DNA of 64,000 nucleotides. Source: Epiperipatus broadwayi (lineage: Eukaryota > Onychophora > Udeonychophora > Euonychophora > Peripatidae). Below are positions 36,300 to 47,921 of the stretch, one piece after another. The notes under the pieces were generated by a model. The model was not told where the DNA came from and ran no database searches. It saw only the letters and a list, made by a program, of their open reading frames with translations. The position numbers were made by a program, and so were the translations under genes. The first letter of the stretch is position 1, and each line of letters starts with the position of its first letter. The stretch covers positions 1,171,501 to 1,235,500 of the forward strand of contig JAQFVV010006246.1 in the NCBI GenBank assembly GCA_028023455.1, given 5' to 3'.

Positions 36300-38175
36300 A
36301 AATTGCATAACATGTATCTCTTTCATTTCATCAAATTACAGTCCAAGTTAATAAGGTATGCCTCTTTGATATTTCTGTTCAAGTCATGGTGTTCACTGCA
36401 CATGACTCAAGGGTTGTCTGGAATGCAGGGGTGGCCTGTGGAAGAACTGTGCTGCAGGAAGACAGAAGTGTGCATGGAGTCTGTTTGTGATTTATAAGCT
36501 TATGTGTGCTGTGAGAGTCTTGGGTGTAATGTTGCCTTCATTTTCTTATAATATGATATGGTTAATTGTTGTGCAAACATACAATGTTATATACTGCTTG
36601 CTATGTGTGTATTGGAGGAAGCTGATCTTTAGTATTGTTGAGAAGTCTATTAAAGTTGTGAGGAGTGCATTAGCATAAGCTGAAATTATTGTAAAAGATT
36701 CTGTATAAATGTTTGTGCTTATTCCTTATTTATGGGAGAGTATTCAAGGCCAGCTCTGTGTGTTTGCTAGGTTAGGTTGGTGTTTGAAGGTTCTGATTAT
36801 ATTATCTATGTCTTTTCAGTTATATCTTGCATTTAATAAGTCTGCTTAGTATGTTTCAATGTTAGCATTTCTGTTGGCTTCAAAGCTGCACAGTTTGGTA
36901 TTTCTGTAGAGAAATGCCTTTAATCCAGCCAGTTTATAAGTGTTAGGCATATTTGATTGATGATGGATGTGGCCTCTTATGTTTATTGGTTTGTTTAGCA
37001 TTTTGTAGTGGAAGTGCTGAGGTTACATTCCTACTTTCAGTCTAGGTGTTTGACAGAGTTGTGAGCATCTTGGTGTATTGTGTTTATAATGAGATGCTTG
37101 GCAGAAGTCACAATCTTTATGTCTTCTATAGTTTTGAGGGATACAGCTATAAAAATATCATTGATGTAATGAGAGTTCAGTTTTAGGTCTGTTGACAGGT
37201 TTCTGGTGATGATGATCTGCTCTCATGTCTTGAGAACAATGCTGGATGTAATTCCATTCATAGGAAGGCCCATTGGCTAACTATTGCCCATGTGGTACCA
37301 TTGCTGGTTAAACATTGCATAAATGTTATTGTTCAGCCATTGCAAAAATGCCACTACAAATTTTATGTGTTGCTGAATTCTATGTCTTGTTAATTCTTTT
37401 ACAATGGATATGGATTTGGTTTGATCGATGGAACTATAGAGTTCTGTTATATCCATTATTGCCATGTTTGTGCTGTGTGTGGGTGTGACTTTCTTGATTC
37501 TGTTCACAAAATTGAATAATGATTTGATTGCATAAGAGCTAAAGCCTATCACAAAATTGAATGATGATTTGATTGCATAAGAGCTAAAGCATATGCTTTG
37601 CATGAACCATGCACTGATTACTTTAGTTGCTTTGTAATAGTGCTCCTCTCCAAAGTACATAATTAAACATAGTGGTATGCCTTCTTTATGCATTTTGGCA
37701 TTAGAGAACATTCTGGGGAGTGTTGTGACAGAGGGGTGTATTTTGTGATAGTCTGCCTTGGAAAATGCTGGACAGACAATATGAACTTGTCTTTGTTCAG
37801 TTTAAAATTGAGAGTAGGCGCTTTAATGAATTTTAACTTTTCAATTTGTTGCTGAATCTTGGCTCTATAGTCTGGAGTAATCATGATGATGAATCTATTT
37901 CCTTTGTCTTTGCACATGCAAGTAATGTTATGTGCCAGGAATCCCATTACTGTTATTAGTTTCTGCTTTCATTTATCATGTTGTCGCTGTATCATTTTTT
38001 GTTGAATGCACTTAACAATTCTAGTTATATAGTGATCTTTATGGTGGTGATTAGCTAAGCTAGCTTCCACATCTGCAATGAGTTCCATTTTTGGAAGGTT
38101 CCATCCACTACCTATGAATCTGGGGCATATAAGATGGCCAGAAGAGAGCTTTTCCAAATAGTTGGAGTAATACAA
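36300..38175 (-). mobile_element. Penelope-like element (partial), inserted in the PHD-type LINE
   Basis: A minus-strand Penelope-like retroelement of about 1.9 kb with RT followed by remnants of a C-terminal region in the place of the GIY-YIG endonuclease. It lies antisense to the LINE that it splits, so it inserted later. No terminal repeats or hammerhead motif are visible at its ends. Confidence 0.82.
36310..38175 (-). pseudogene. Penelope-like reverse transcriptase with decayed endonuclease
   Basis: In order on the minus strand: 37969-38175 (N-terminal region); 37663-37947 with DKGNRFIIMITPDY, the DKGN motif of these RTs; 37277-37711 with KMHKEGIPL (core PKiHK...PLRPI region), an AIKSSFNFV repeat and MDITELYSSI (motif A region); about 37100-37270 with GLPMNG (MGSPLSP position) and HYINDIF (catalytic YxDD box, here YIND). 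From 36960 to 36310 there is LKAFLYRNTKLC and a poorly preserved stretch where GIY-YIG would be, with a recognisable NRNIKEAYLIN-like end. A 45-base in-frame duplication (37505-37594) is present. Dead by stops and the altered catalytic box. Confidence 0.8.
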
Positions 38176-39830
38176 GAGTAAGATTATTATTTAGAGGAAA
38201 GGGTAAGAATCGTAGAAAGTTAAACAATTATAAACCGATAGTGGAAACATCAGTTTTATATAAAGTTTTCTCATATATGATAACTGGAAGAGTTGCAAAA
38301 TGGATGGAAAAAAATAATGTAGTGGGGGAAATGCAGGGAGATTTTAGATCAGATAAGCATATAGAGATAGTTTATTTGTAGTTACACAACTTATGGATAT
38401 GAGTAATAATTCAGGTAGATAGTTATATATGAGTTTTATAAATATAGAGATTATTTTACATGAATAAAGCATGATAAACACAGCATCCAAAATTAAAAAC
38501 CCAATCATAAACAACAATTTTCCAAACATTTGTTGGTACTGTATACCAGAATCATGGCAATCAATTCCAATATGTCACCATGATTCTGGTATATAGTACT
38601 GAAAGCACTTGTCAAATTGTTGTTTGTGATTGTTTTTTGAAATTTTGGCTGCTTTATTTATTATGCTTTATTCATGTAGAATAATTTTCATTATCTTACA
38701 GAATTTTTGTATTATTTAGATATAGAGAAGGCGTATGATAAAGTAAATAGAAATAGATTATGGATAAGTTTAGAAAATTTGGGAATGAATGAAGCTTTAG
38801 TGGATATTATTAAGAAATTATATAAAAAGAATTACTATACATATCAATTAGTGTATACTGAATCAATTAAAGTTAAAAATGGAGTACTAATGCAAGAATG
38901 CCCTATGTCACCTATTTTGTTTTTGTTGTATTTGAGTGAAATGGAGAGAGCAATAGAAAGACTAGGAAGAGGGATAGAAGTACCATTAATAGGTGGCAAG
39001 GGAATATATACTTTCTCAGCTTTTTTGCAGATAGTGTCTTTTTATGTGCAGAAAGAAGAAAAGATATGGAAGTTATGCTGAGAACATGTGCAAGGGTGGA
39101 TAAAGAGATGGGGATTAAATTTAGTGAAGAAAAATCAAATATAATGATGGTTAATACTGGGGAAAGAGAAGACAAATAATTTTTATTAGGGGATATAAAG
39201 TTAAATGTGGTCAATATAGTTATTTGTGAATCATCTTAAGTAATCAGAAAAATTACTTGGATAAATGGGAGAAAAAATTGATAAATGAAGCAATGAAAAG
39301 TAAGGAATCAATAAATAAATTAACAGTCTTTTCATATAATAAATATGATGTAGCTAGAATTGTATGGAAGGGAGTGGCAGTAGCAAGGTTAATATATGGC
39401 AATGATGGATTATCTATTAGATTACTTAGAAAAAGTACAAAAGGAAGTAGGAACACATGCATTAGATGCAGATGTGTGGGCAGCAAAGAGACAATTCAAT
39501 GGGAAATGCAAAAAGCAAAATGAAACTATTTGGTAGATTGCAGTTTATGGATAATAAAAGAATAATCAAAATAGTATTTAAATGGGTTTTGAGTAAAGGG
39601 CAGGCAACAAGATGGGTAAGTAAAGTAATGCGGTATTCAGAAGATTTGGATAATTTATAATACTTGTATAAAAAGTGGGATGATTGTGTTAGAAGAATTG
39701 TTGGGTGATATAGTGGTAAGGAATGGGATAGAGGAATACACATAAATAGTCAGCAAATTGTGGTAAGAAAGGCATAGAAAATATTAGGCATCTGTTAATT
39801 CAATGTAAATGCTTGAAAGCAGAAAGGTAC
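38175..39830 (+). pseudogene. ORF2 reverse transcriptase of the PHD-type LINE
   Basis: After the Penelope-like insertion the frame resumes with RVRLLFRGKGKNRRKLNNYKP (shortened here), then TSVLYKVFSYMITGRVAKW. After the MITE, 38707-39081 has YLDIEKAYDKVNR (motif A) and MQECPMSPILF (motif B, QG changed to QE). The C box reads FADS in the +1 frame at about 39028-39039, where FADD is expected, and a frameshift precedes it. 39257-39660 encodes the C-terminal region with KYDVARIVWKGVAV, conserved in this LINE type. Loss of the second catalytic aspartate makes it inactive even without the frameshifts. Confidence 0.83.
38451..38684. mobile_element. 234-bp MITE with long terminal inverted repeats
   Basis: TTATTTTACATGAATAAAGC at the left end is the near-perfect complement of the right end GCTTTATTCATGTAGAATAA. 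The inverted arms extend for roughly 115 bases each and meet near CAATATGTCACC, so the whole element folds back. It interrupts the LINE RT just before motif A (LDIEKAYDKV). Flanking ATATAGAGA-like sequence occurs on both sides (38441-38450 and about 38719-38728), but the duplication is imperfect. Confidence 0.88.
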
Positions 39831-40000
39831 AAATAATGAAGTTATGGAAGCATAAATATGAATGAAGTGATTATACAGAATGTAGGTTATTGATTTTTAT
39901 GCTGGGTTTGAGAAAAGATGAGAGGGATTTAGACATAAAGGCCATGGAGTTGACAAAAATTATGTTGTGGAAATGGGATGGAGTAGATTATGGGAAAACA

Positions 40001-41430
40001 TAAGGTGGGGAATGGAAAGGGAAGATAAACTGGCTAACAGGTCTCTCTGGAGATAGTTGCTGAGAGATTCCTGACTTCATATTAGGAGAAGTTATAGAAC
40101 ATCACATCACATGTGTTTATATAGACGCTCTTGTATGATTCCAAAAATAAGATTTATTTCTCCTCTTTATTCTCAGATTGTTTATAATTGAGAAATTTAT
40201 TATAAATAATTTGCATTATGAGTCAAAGAAATCAACAAATGTTTAATTACTGAACAAAAAATGAGGACTCTCCTGATGAACGTCAACAAGAGCTTTATTG
40301 CAATTTAAGTTTGGAACCCATCTTCAGATCTTTTAGTAAGTTATCAAATATTGTTTATTAATTATTATAATAATGCAGGCTCTAATTTGATACAACTTTA
40401 AGCTAATTTTATAATAAAACAAACCTTTGAGTCTAATTAAATCAGAATTTTGGTATGATGGCATCCACATTTAATGATTATAAGTATTGAATAGTATTAT
40501 TTTGACGATTTAAAATCAATTCAAATACCAAGATTTAATGATAATATAGAATGTTCTGTCAATGTTTATACACACATCTATTATATGAGAACAGTTTCTT
40601 AAAGACAATTTCATTATTGTACTTAGTAAGTCAAAAGGGGAATTAATGCATTTATTTAAGTTATGTTGTACTCGATTCACACCATCCAAAAATGAACTTT
40701 ATTGCTTTTTATTATTGATTTTCTTTCATTTTAGTTCATCAATAAATATCGTTATTAAGAGTTAGATTTATCTGACATTTGCTTACTGTTATCTGTCCAT
40801 CAATTGTTCATTTGAATAAGAATATCTTTCGATCCCTCACCTAGTGCCAGTAATTTGATCTTATATTAAGGAATAGCAGTCTAATATTCTAGGCTAAAAC
40901 AGCCTGATGGCGCCCTCATGTAACAGATATTTGATGGTGGCTATCTGATATACTACAAAAGAAATAATGATATTGTTTCCAAATCTCCTAAATCTGTATA
41001 AATCATTATTGTACAAGTACTAGGACAAGCCAAATATTAGCAAAAAATCTCAGTGTTTGATAAAAAAAAGTGGCTGAATTCTATCTTCATTGAAACAACT
41101 TGAAACCATTTACAATAAATAACACACATGTAAAAATAATTGCAAAAAACATTAATACAAAAGCAATTTTTAAAATAATATTCAATTTGGATAAAATATA
41201 TAACAATATACTTTTATATTATTATTAGGGAAATTATTAACTTTGTAAGAATAAAAAAAATACTTTTTTAATTTTTCATTACAAATATTTGATCAACTTT
41301 TTATTTTTTTAGTACAGTTAATTTAACAGATCATTTTCATAGTCATGCCTATTATAAATAATGGTAGAGTATTTAAAGTTGTACATTTTTATATATTTTG
41401 TAGATAAAATTTGTCTTCTCTCTTTTGTAG
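40001..41430 (+). other. Intron-like sequence upstream of the CUB exon, no gene seen
   Basis: No first-half CUB exon or repeat that I recognise. The last 20 bases form a good splice acceptor tract (CTTCTCTCTTTTGTAG). Confidence 0.5.
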
Positions 41431-41621
41431 GAATTGTTATGATTTCGTAGAGATCTTTGATGGAAGTACAGCACATTCTCTTCTTCTTGGAAAATATTGT
41501 GGTAATAAAATTCCAGAGAGTGTACATTCATCCTCCAATGTTATGTATATACGTTTCCATTCGAGTGCTATAGGCCATTATATATGGCATCAATTTAGGT
41601 TTAAAGCTCATTATATGACTG
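41431..41621 (+). CDS. Exon: second half of a CUB domain
   Basis: Bounded by a pyrimidine-rich acceptor ending TTTTGTAG (41430) and a donor GTATGA (41622). It encodes about 63 residues starting NCYDFVEIFDGS and continuing with LLGKYCGNKIP, SSNVMYIRFHS and FRFKAHY. These are the hallmarks of the C-terminal half of a CUB domain: the third cysteine followed by YDxVEIxDG, the YCG fourth cysteine, and the SSxxxxxRFxS and FxAxY strands. It starts with the third base of a codon (needs a phase 2 donor upstream) and ends in phase 1. CUB domains are extracellular protein-binding modules; multi-CUB proteins such as cubilin split each domain between exons in this way. The gene cannot be named from one domain. 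Confidence 0.85.
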
Positions 41622-43774
41622 GTATGAACAAAAATAGTTATAGTTATTTATTAGTTAAATTAGTTACATCTAAAAGACATACAGAAATTATTTAATCTGT
41701 CAAATCAACATTAAAATAAAATTATTTTAATCAATATGATATATTGTAATATATATTTACTCTATTTTTTTTACAAAAATGATTATCTTGTATAATTGCA
41801 GTTAATTTTAGTCTTAGAGATTTAAAAAAGTATGGATGGAAGTAATGATCATATACTATGCATTTTAAAGTTTGCTATATAAAGGCTGGTTTTGTTCCTT
41901 GACAGTTTTTCAAGCATTTTTAGTCATGACTTCCCTTATTTTAGAACACATCTTTCAAATGTTTCAATATTTATAAAACATATGGCAAATTAAAGATGTA
42001 TAACATTTTATAATTTGTAGCATAAATTTGCTGTAGCTATTGGATTAAGTTTTTATTTGACCATTAATCAAAATTATTAAAATGGTTATTGGTCTATCAT
42101 ATATACAAATTTCAGAAACTTTACATTTTTGAAAAATTATATATTTTTAAATTAATACAGCAATGAAAATATACAAGATAGTTGTCAAAGGATTAGTACA
42201 AATATTTTTGGAGATCTGCCATCAATTTGAGTTTGATAATATGAACATACCTTTTTCTTTGCAAGTTTGAAATTATACAAATTATAAAAATCTTATTGCT
42301 TTTTTGAATGGTTTGGAAATTTTTTAAGTTTATAAATAATTTCAAAAAGCTATAACATCAGTCTGCATCTGACTTGCAAATTATCAATTAAACTTTTTTT
42401 TATATCAAAGACTTGAAGTGGCAATTCAAATACATGACTATTTTTTATCAACCAAATATTTAAACTAATAGAATATCGTTTGCAAGAATACAGCAATATT
42501 GATATAATAAGAAGTTAAACACTTAATTTCAATTGCTCTAATTCAAGACTTAAAGGTTAGAATGTGTCCTTATGGATTGACTATTCACAAAAGTATATTT
42601 ATTATTATAAATAAAAGTTTATTTTAAGAAATTGTAATTGTGTGTAGATAGTATATTATTATTATTATGTCCTCAATTGAAATGCTCATTCTAGATTATT
42701 TGCATAAAGTAATAAATGAATAAAATGATCTTTTATTATGCACATTGGACTGAAACCACCAACAAGTCCACTAAGAATGAAGTTTCTCTCAGGATAGGAA
42801 AAAAGTATTGGATGTGCGCTCTAGAAAATTGGATAAAAAACCAAATAATAGATGAGCTTTTATTGCAAGTTGACTAAGACTGAAGTTTCTCTCAAGAGAA
42901 AAAAAAGCATTAACCTAAGCCAAAAGCCGTGAATAGAGATTAAAATGCCCAGATAAGTGAAAATAGTCAGTCTAAGTTAAAGACTGATTAAAACTGATTT
43001 TTAGACATTATTTGAGAAGTCATTTTATTGTTTGTATGTGTGAATATGAGTTAAGTAAAAAAACTCAATACATCTGGACTATTATTAAACAAGAACAATG
43101 TGTGACGATAATTTATTCTTACATGTTAAACATTATTATTAATTACTTTTCCAAAGTAAAGGAAACTCTGTTATTATTTATATATATTATTATTAGTTGT
43201 TATCTCAGTAAGTTATCTAGTGTTATTTATTGTTAATTTTGATTTTTGACTGGTTGGTATTATTGAAAATATCCCCAGGTACATAGTAGAATGGCATCAA
43301 TCGACAGTTGGACCTAATTGCAAGAAAATGATAGCAGAGTGTTAACTAAATAGAGTAGGCTAAATATAATGATTAAATTGGCAAGTCATAATATTCACGA
43401 ATTTGAGTAAATAACATAGATGACATGAAGTACATATGTCAAACACATTGAAAAGTACATGTTCATAAATAAATCCAAAGTTAATAAAGTTAAAAGTGTT
43501 TATTCTCTTATTTTTTCCAGTCAATGGATGCTATACTGGTATTTAAACAGCTAAACAATTATATGATTCTAATTCAAATTTGCAACCCTTTGTTCATCTA
43601 TATAATGAAGTGATTTCTTTTTTATAATTTAATATTAAGTGCACACTTGGTGAAATGTACCATAACCAAATTTGAATTATAAATACAAACAAAGAGAAAA
43701 ATCAGTATTATATGATTGTAAATGTTCCAAAGACATTCCATATCAATATTTAATTGAAAACCTGAATGTGTATT
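41622..43774 (+). other. Intron sequence, no other feature seen
   Basis: AT-rich sequence inside the intron between the two CUB exons. Plus-strand frames such as 43012-43236 have no recognisable content. Confidence 0.5.
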
Positions 43775-44987
43775 TGGTATTTGTAAACTATTTACTGTAC
43801 AGCCTGTGTTGGCGCTGTTTCTGTGTAAAAACACAGAATTATACCGCTTTCATGGCCGAACCTACGGCTAATATATGAGTGATTGTTAATATACGAGTCA
43901 TCGTATGTAGTGGTTATAATACACGGCCAATTCTTCTGCGTTCAATAACACTATGTCTACTAACAATACTATGATCGTATAGTTTGCCATTGATTTCATT
44001 GCGGGTTTAATTCCTATGCATATTGACAGAATTTGTATTGTCACTAGAATTTAAGATGAGAGTGTGAGAATTGTCATCTTTTTCAACTGTTTATTTATTG
44101 ATGTTTATGATTTTCTGAATTTCCCAACTGAAAGATTTTTGTGGACTAGTAATTATCAGCATATTCTTTATATTTGTGTAAATTTTTTTTTTTTGCTAAT
44201 TTTTTTTTTTTGTAAATCAAGTCCAAAAAAATATGTCAATTTCTCTGGCAGACAATTGTAGTTGTTTGTGAAAAAATACCGTTTTTGTCGTGACTCGGAC
44301 GAGAGTTAAAAAAGAATAACAAAATGTCTTCCACATTATTACATTTGTGGGACATTAAGTATATTTTAAAAATGAACCCGACCTAATTTTTGTTGTTAAA
44401 AAAGGAAAAAAATTACCGACGTTTTATCTGTTATGAAAACAAAAAATGTTTAACAAACTTGTACGACTCTTAAAAAGATAAATAAATAAATCCACAGAAT
44501 GTAACAAAACCGGTTAACATACATATTTTTTGGGTTAAAAAAATAATACCGCGATGGACTTTTTTTTTTTATGTTTTTGATGTTTTATTTGTTATTATTA
44601 AAAAAAAATAAAAAATCAAAACCTGCCGCCAAAAAAACCCCCCGTATTTATAAATGGAAGAGAAAAAAAAAAGCCCGTTTTATTTATTATTATTAAAAAA
44701 ACAAAAAAATAAAAACTCCATTTTATTTGTTATTATTAAAAAAACAAAAAAAAAAAAAAATCAAAACCCCATTTTATTTGTTATTATTAAAAAAAACAAA
44801 AAAATCAAAACCTCATTTTATTTGTTATTATTAAAAAAACAAAATCCACTGTATTTATAAATGTAAAAGAAAAAAAACCCTGTATTTATAAATCTAAGAG
44901 AAAAAGGCCGGGTAATGTTATATTGCAATGTTTTTACACAGAAACAGCACCAACACAGGCTGTACAGTGAATAGTTTACAAATACCA
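43775..44987. mobile_element. 1.2-kb non-autonomous DNA transposon with terminal inverted repeats
   Basis: The left end TGGTATTTGTAAACTATTTA is the near-perfect complement of the right end, and the inverted repeat extends about 57 bases through CTGTACAGCCTGTGTTGG and GCTGTTTCTGTGTAAAAAC. The 6 bases TGTATT flank both ends (43769-43774 and 44988-44993) as a target-site duplication. There is no transposase; the interior holds AT-rich sequence and a minisatellite. A 6-bp duplication does not fit the common 2-, 3- or 8-bp groups, so the superfamily is unknown. Confidence 0.87.
44581..44850. repeat. About 50-bp minisatellite inside the DNA transposon
   Basis: About five copies of a unit with TTTTATTTGTTATTATTAAA, an A-rich run with CAAAAAAAT, and TCAAAACC/CTCC. 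Open frames across it are low-complexity artefacts. Confidence 0.9.
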
Positions 44988-44993
44988 TGTATT

Positions 44994-45128
44994 TTTAACT
45001 AGTATTACTAAATGGGTGGCATGCCTGAATTTTTAAATGAGGAAACAGTCACCTTGTGAGTGGTATCATGATTATAATTTAGCACTGTGAATACTTGCTA
45101 AACAATCAAATTTGCCACTTCTGTATAT
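44994..45128. other. Short unique spacer
   Basis: No feature seen between the transposon and the next (TA)-bounded segment. Confidence 0.5.
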
Positions 45129-47921
45129 TGTAATGGTCAGATTTGTCTATCTCGCTAATACACTGCAGAATTTAAACCCAGACACCAAACTCAACACTAG
45201 GAAGGACTGCTTCCCAGAAATCCTAAGTTCAAATCCAAGTCTAAGCTCCACATCACCACCTACGTAACAACGGATCTGATCCTACTAATAATAAAACCTT
45301 TTTACCAGTGCTGTTGGTCAGGGAAAAACAAAAAACTCTATACTACAATATAAACTTAGGTTTGCTAACTAACATTCATGGATGGCATAAAATAGATATA
45401 CAAAAGTGATATAGACCGAGATAGTGGTGTGGATCAAGAAAGTAAATAATTAGAATCAAAATAAATAGTAAAATTCAAAAGATTTATTGATTTAACAAAT
45501 ATATATGTGCACTGTCTGTGTATGAAAGACAGTGATGTTGAATAGCTAAAATGTATGTTGAAACAAAATGTCAGTCAAATTTACATAAAGGCATGTTAAT
45601 TAATTCTCTATCCCTCGGGTTAATGCAATAACATTACGATAATGTGCCTAAGTAAAATTAATAAGAAAAATTGTGAAGTTATGCAAGGTGCTTTGAGTAA
45701 ATATAATAAATTATTGAATTTAAAGATTTGAGATAGTAAAGATTTCAATAAAACATTTATTGAACTTGAGTACAGAATGGACTGATCTTGTTAAGCTATA
45801 AGATAAGAGATGTGATCAAGACACACAAATCAATGGAAATAACTAAATTCACATTAAGAGATCAGTGGTGCTAATGAGGATTTAATGTAAAGGACAGAGG
45901 GTATGGTATGTTGAAACCACAGGGCTTTTCAAAATAAAATAACTAATCAATAAATAAGACAAATGGTATATGGGATGGTGTCTTGCCATAAATCCATTGG
46001 AAGTTGGTAATCCAAGTCTGAGCTCATCCAAGTATTTAGTGACTGCATAACAACTGTGTAGAATTCCCAGGTGTGACAATTTTAGTACACACTATAACTG
46101 GGAACTGCAGGGAAAAAAGGGAGAAATGGTCTTAGCCATTTAAAGCCCTTCAAGGAACAAAGAGATCTCAAACATCCAATACACCTACCAGCAACACTCG
46201 AACAAAGTATATAAAATATTTTAAAAGAACTCATTTTAGTTTAATAAGGTGCCTAATCAATTCCCAAATATTTATTTTAAAAAAGTTCGCACATTCTCGA
46301 CCTCAAAATTATAAGTTTTGAAAAATAAGCAAAAGAAAATAAAACATATTTAAAATGAGAAAATGCATAATTACAGGGTTTTATAAGAATACAGGAATTA
46401 ATACGCAATTACACATTTGTATACTATCACTCATTAACCTCACACATATCCTTGCATTATGTTAAAACAAATAGACATATGCAAAATTATTTAATGATTA
46501 AAAGATAGTAAGATAGCCCTCGAATGAGCAATTTAATGAGGTATTAATTAAAATGGGACCAATTTATAATTAAAATGTGCTAATCGGTAGCATATTAATT
46601 TAACAAAAAGAAAGAGAATAATTTGCCTGATCGATGGCTATACTGGCATACCATCATAATAAAAGAAAACCAATTAATAAATACAAAATATTAACCCAAG
46701 AATAAAGACAGAACACACTAATTAAGTTACAGAAATTTTACAAAAAAACATTTTAAAATAGAAAACAAATTAAATTAGCTATAGCTTATAAGAAGAAATA
46801 TAATTTCACAAGAGCTCTTGGGTTAATTAGGTTACCTTATTGGAAGTAGGGCATTCGAATGCATTTTCATATGGAGACTTTCCTAGTTTGACAGCAGCAG
46901 CATTTACAAGAATTTGGCAGTAACTTTTGGTTCAAAGTTCACATTTTCAGCAGCAGAGGCAGTTTTCAGGGCTTCTTAAGTGAAGGCATCAGATGGCATG
47001 ATGTGCATCAGATGGCCATTTCCGAAAGGAAAATAGCCTTCTTGCCGGCTCTACTCTGACATTTCAAATTTCTCGTTAAAGGCTGGTGTGTGCAGTTCTC
47101 CGAATACTCCTGGCTTTAGCTTCTTGTAATAAAATAAAATTCAACCTTTACAGAATAGCTTTTTGACTTGCAAATATAATTAAAGATTTTTAAAATTTAC
47201 TTGAAGACTAATTTCCGAACTTAATAACAAATTGCTTGAAGACTATTTGCCTACTACTTGTTAAAATAAAACCAGACTTCTATCTGAGAGCTGTACAATA
47301 ATACTACCCTGCAGCGTAACAAACATACCCCCCCCAAAGATTTTCTATCTAATCAATGCTGTAATTAAACCTATCTGAACATCCAAAGGAACTTGACAAA
47401 TGTTATAATTAATTTTACTATTGTTAATTACCTTGTAGATATTCAGATTAAAACTTTTATTTCATTTATGAAAAACCTTCGCTAATTAAAATTACCTTAA
47501 GTGGACATCTGCAGTGTTTCTTGATAATCCACTAGAATATATTAATTAAAACTATTGTTTTCTTACCAACCCTCATTTACTTTTTACATAAAATTGATGA
47601 CATGATTTTAAAATGTAAAATAATTTATTTACTTCTTTTAATTTTCAATGTTTAAATCTACTTATGAGATGAATATAATTTTATTTTAAAGTAAAACAAA
47701 TATTACAAATGCAATATCTTTTTTTTTTTATGAATAGATTTAAACAGAAATAATTTTAAATAACACAATATTATTTTAACCTAAGTTTTTTAAATGAATA
47801 TATCACAATATGTGGATAAATACGACCCATATAACCTACTTTTTAAACGAATATCTTTACATACACATAATTTATATGAGAGATTTATGCTGTGAATTAG
47901 AAATAAATATATATATATATA
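45129..47921. repeat. Non-coding segment starting TGTAATGGTC, ending at (TA)n
   Basis: Begins TGTAATGGTC, like the segments at 53711 and 62027, and the next (TA)n tract is at 47907-47921. It shares a GGTCAGGGA...ACTCT stretch (45314) with 53909. It is non-coding throughout, with a less AT-rich part at 46850-47110 and a C8 run at 47329. It could be an old LTR-like or other non-autonomous element; one start motif and one short internal match are thin evidence. Confidence 0.4.

Larger units (their letters stand above)
33810..40000 (+). mobile_element. PHD/esterase-type LINE, degenerate, interrupted by two insertions
   Basis: A plus-strand non-LTR retrotransposon with ORF1 (PHD-like finger, coiled coil, SGNH-esterase-like region) and ORF2 (endonuclease, RT, C-terminal region). 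CR1-like and related LINEs carry PHD and esterase modules in ORF1. The body is split by a Penelope-like element (36300-38175) and a MITE (38451-38684). RT coding resumes after the first insertion with RVRLLFRGKG, and a section expected just before it is missing, so some sequence was lost. Many stops and frameshifts; not active. Ends are approximate. Confidence 0.85.

Noticed and set aside
40266-40342. Possible short exon ending in GTAAGT (EDSPDERQQELYCNLSLEP)
   Set aside because: A good donor-like site but no clear acceptor, stops just upstream, and no fit to the CUB domain that should precede the exon at 41431.
44654-44860. Lys/Leu-rich plus-strand frame
   Set aside because: It is the translation of a minisatellite inside the DNA transposon.
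45200-45240. B-box-like GTTCAAATCC as a second SINE
   Set aside because: No A box, cloverleaf or flanking duplication could be found around it.
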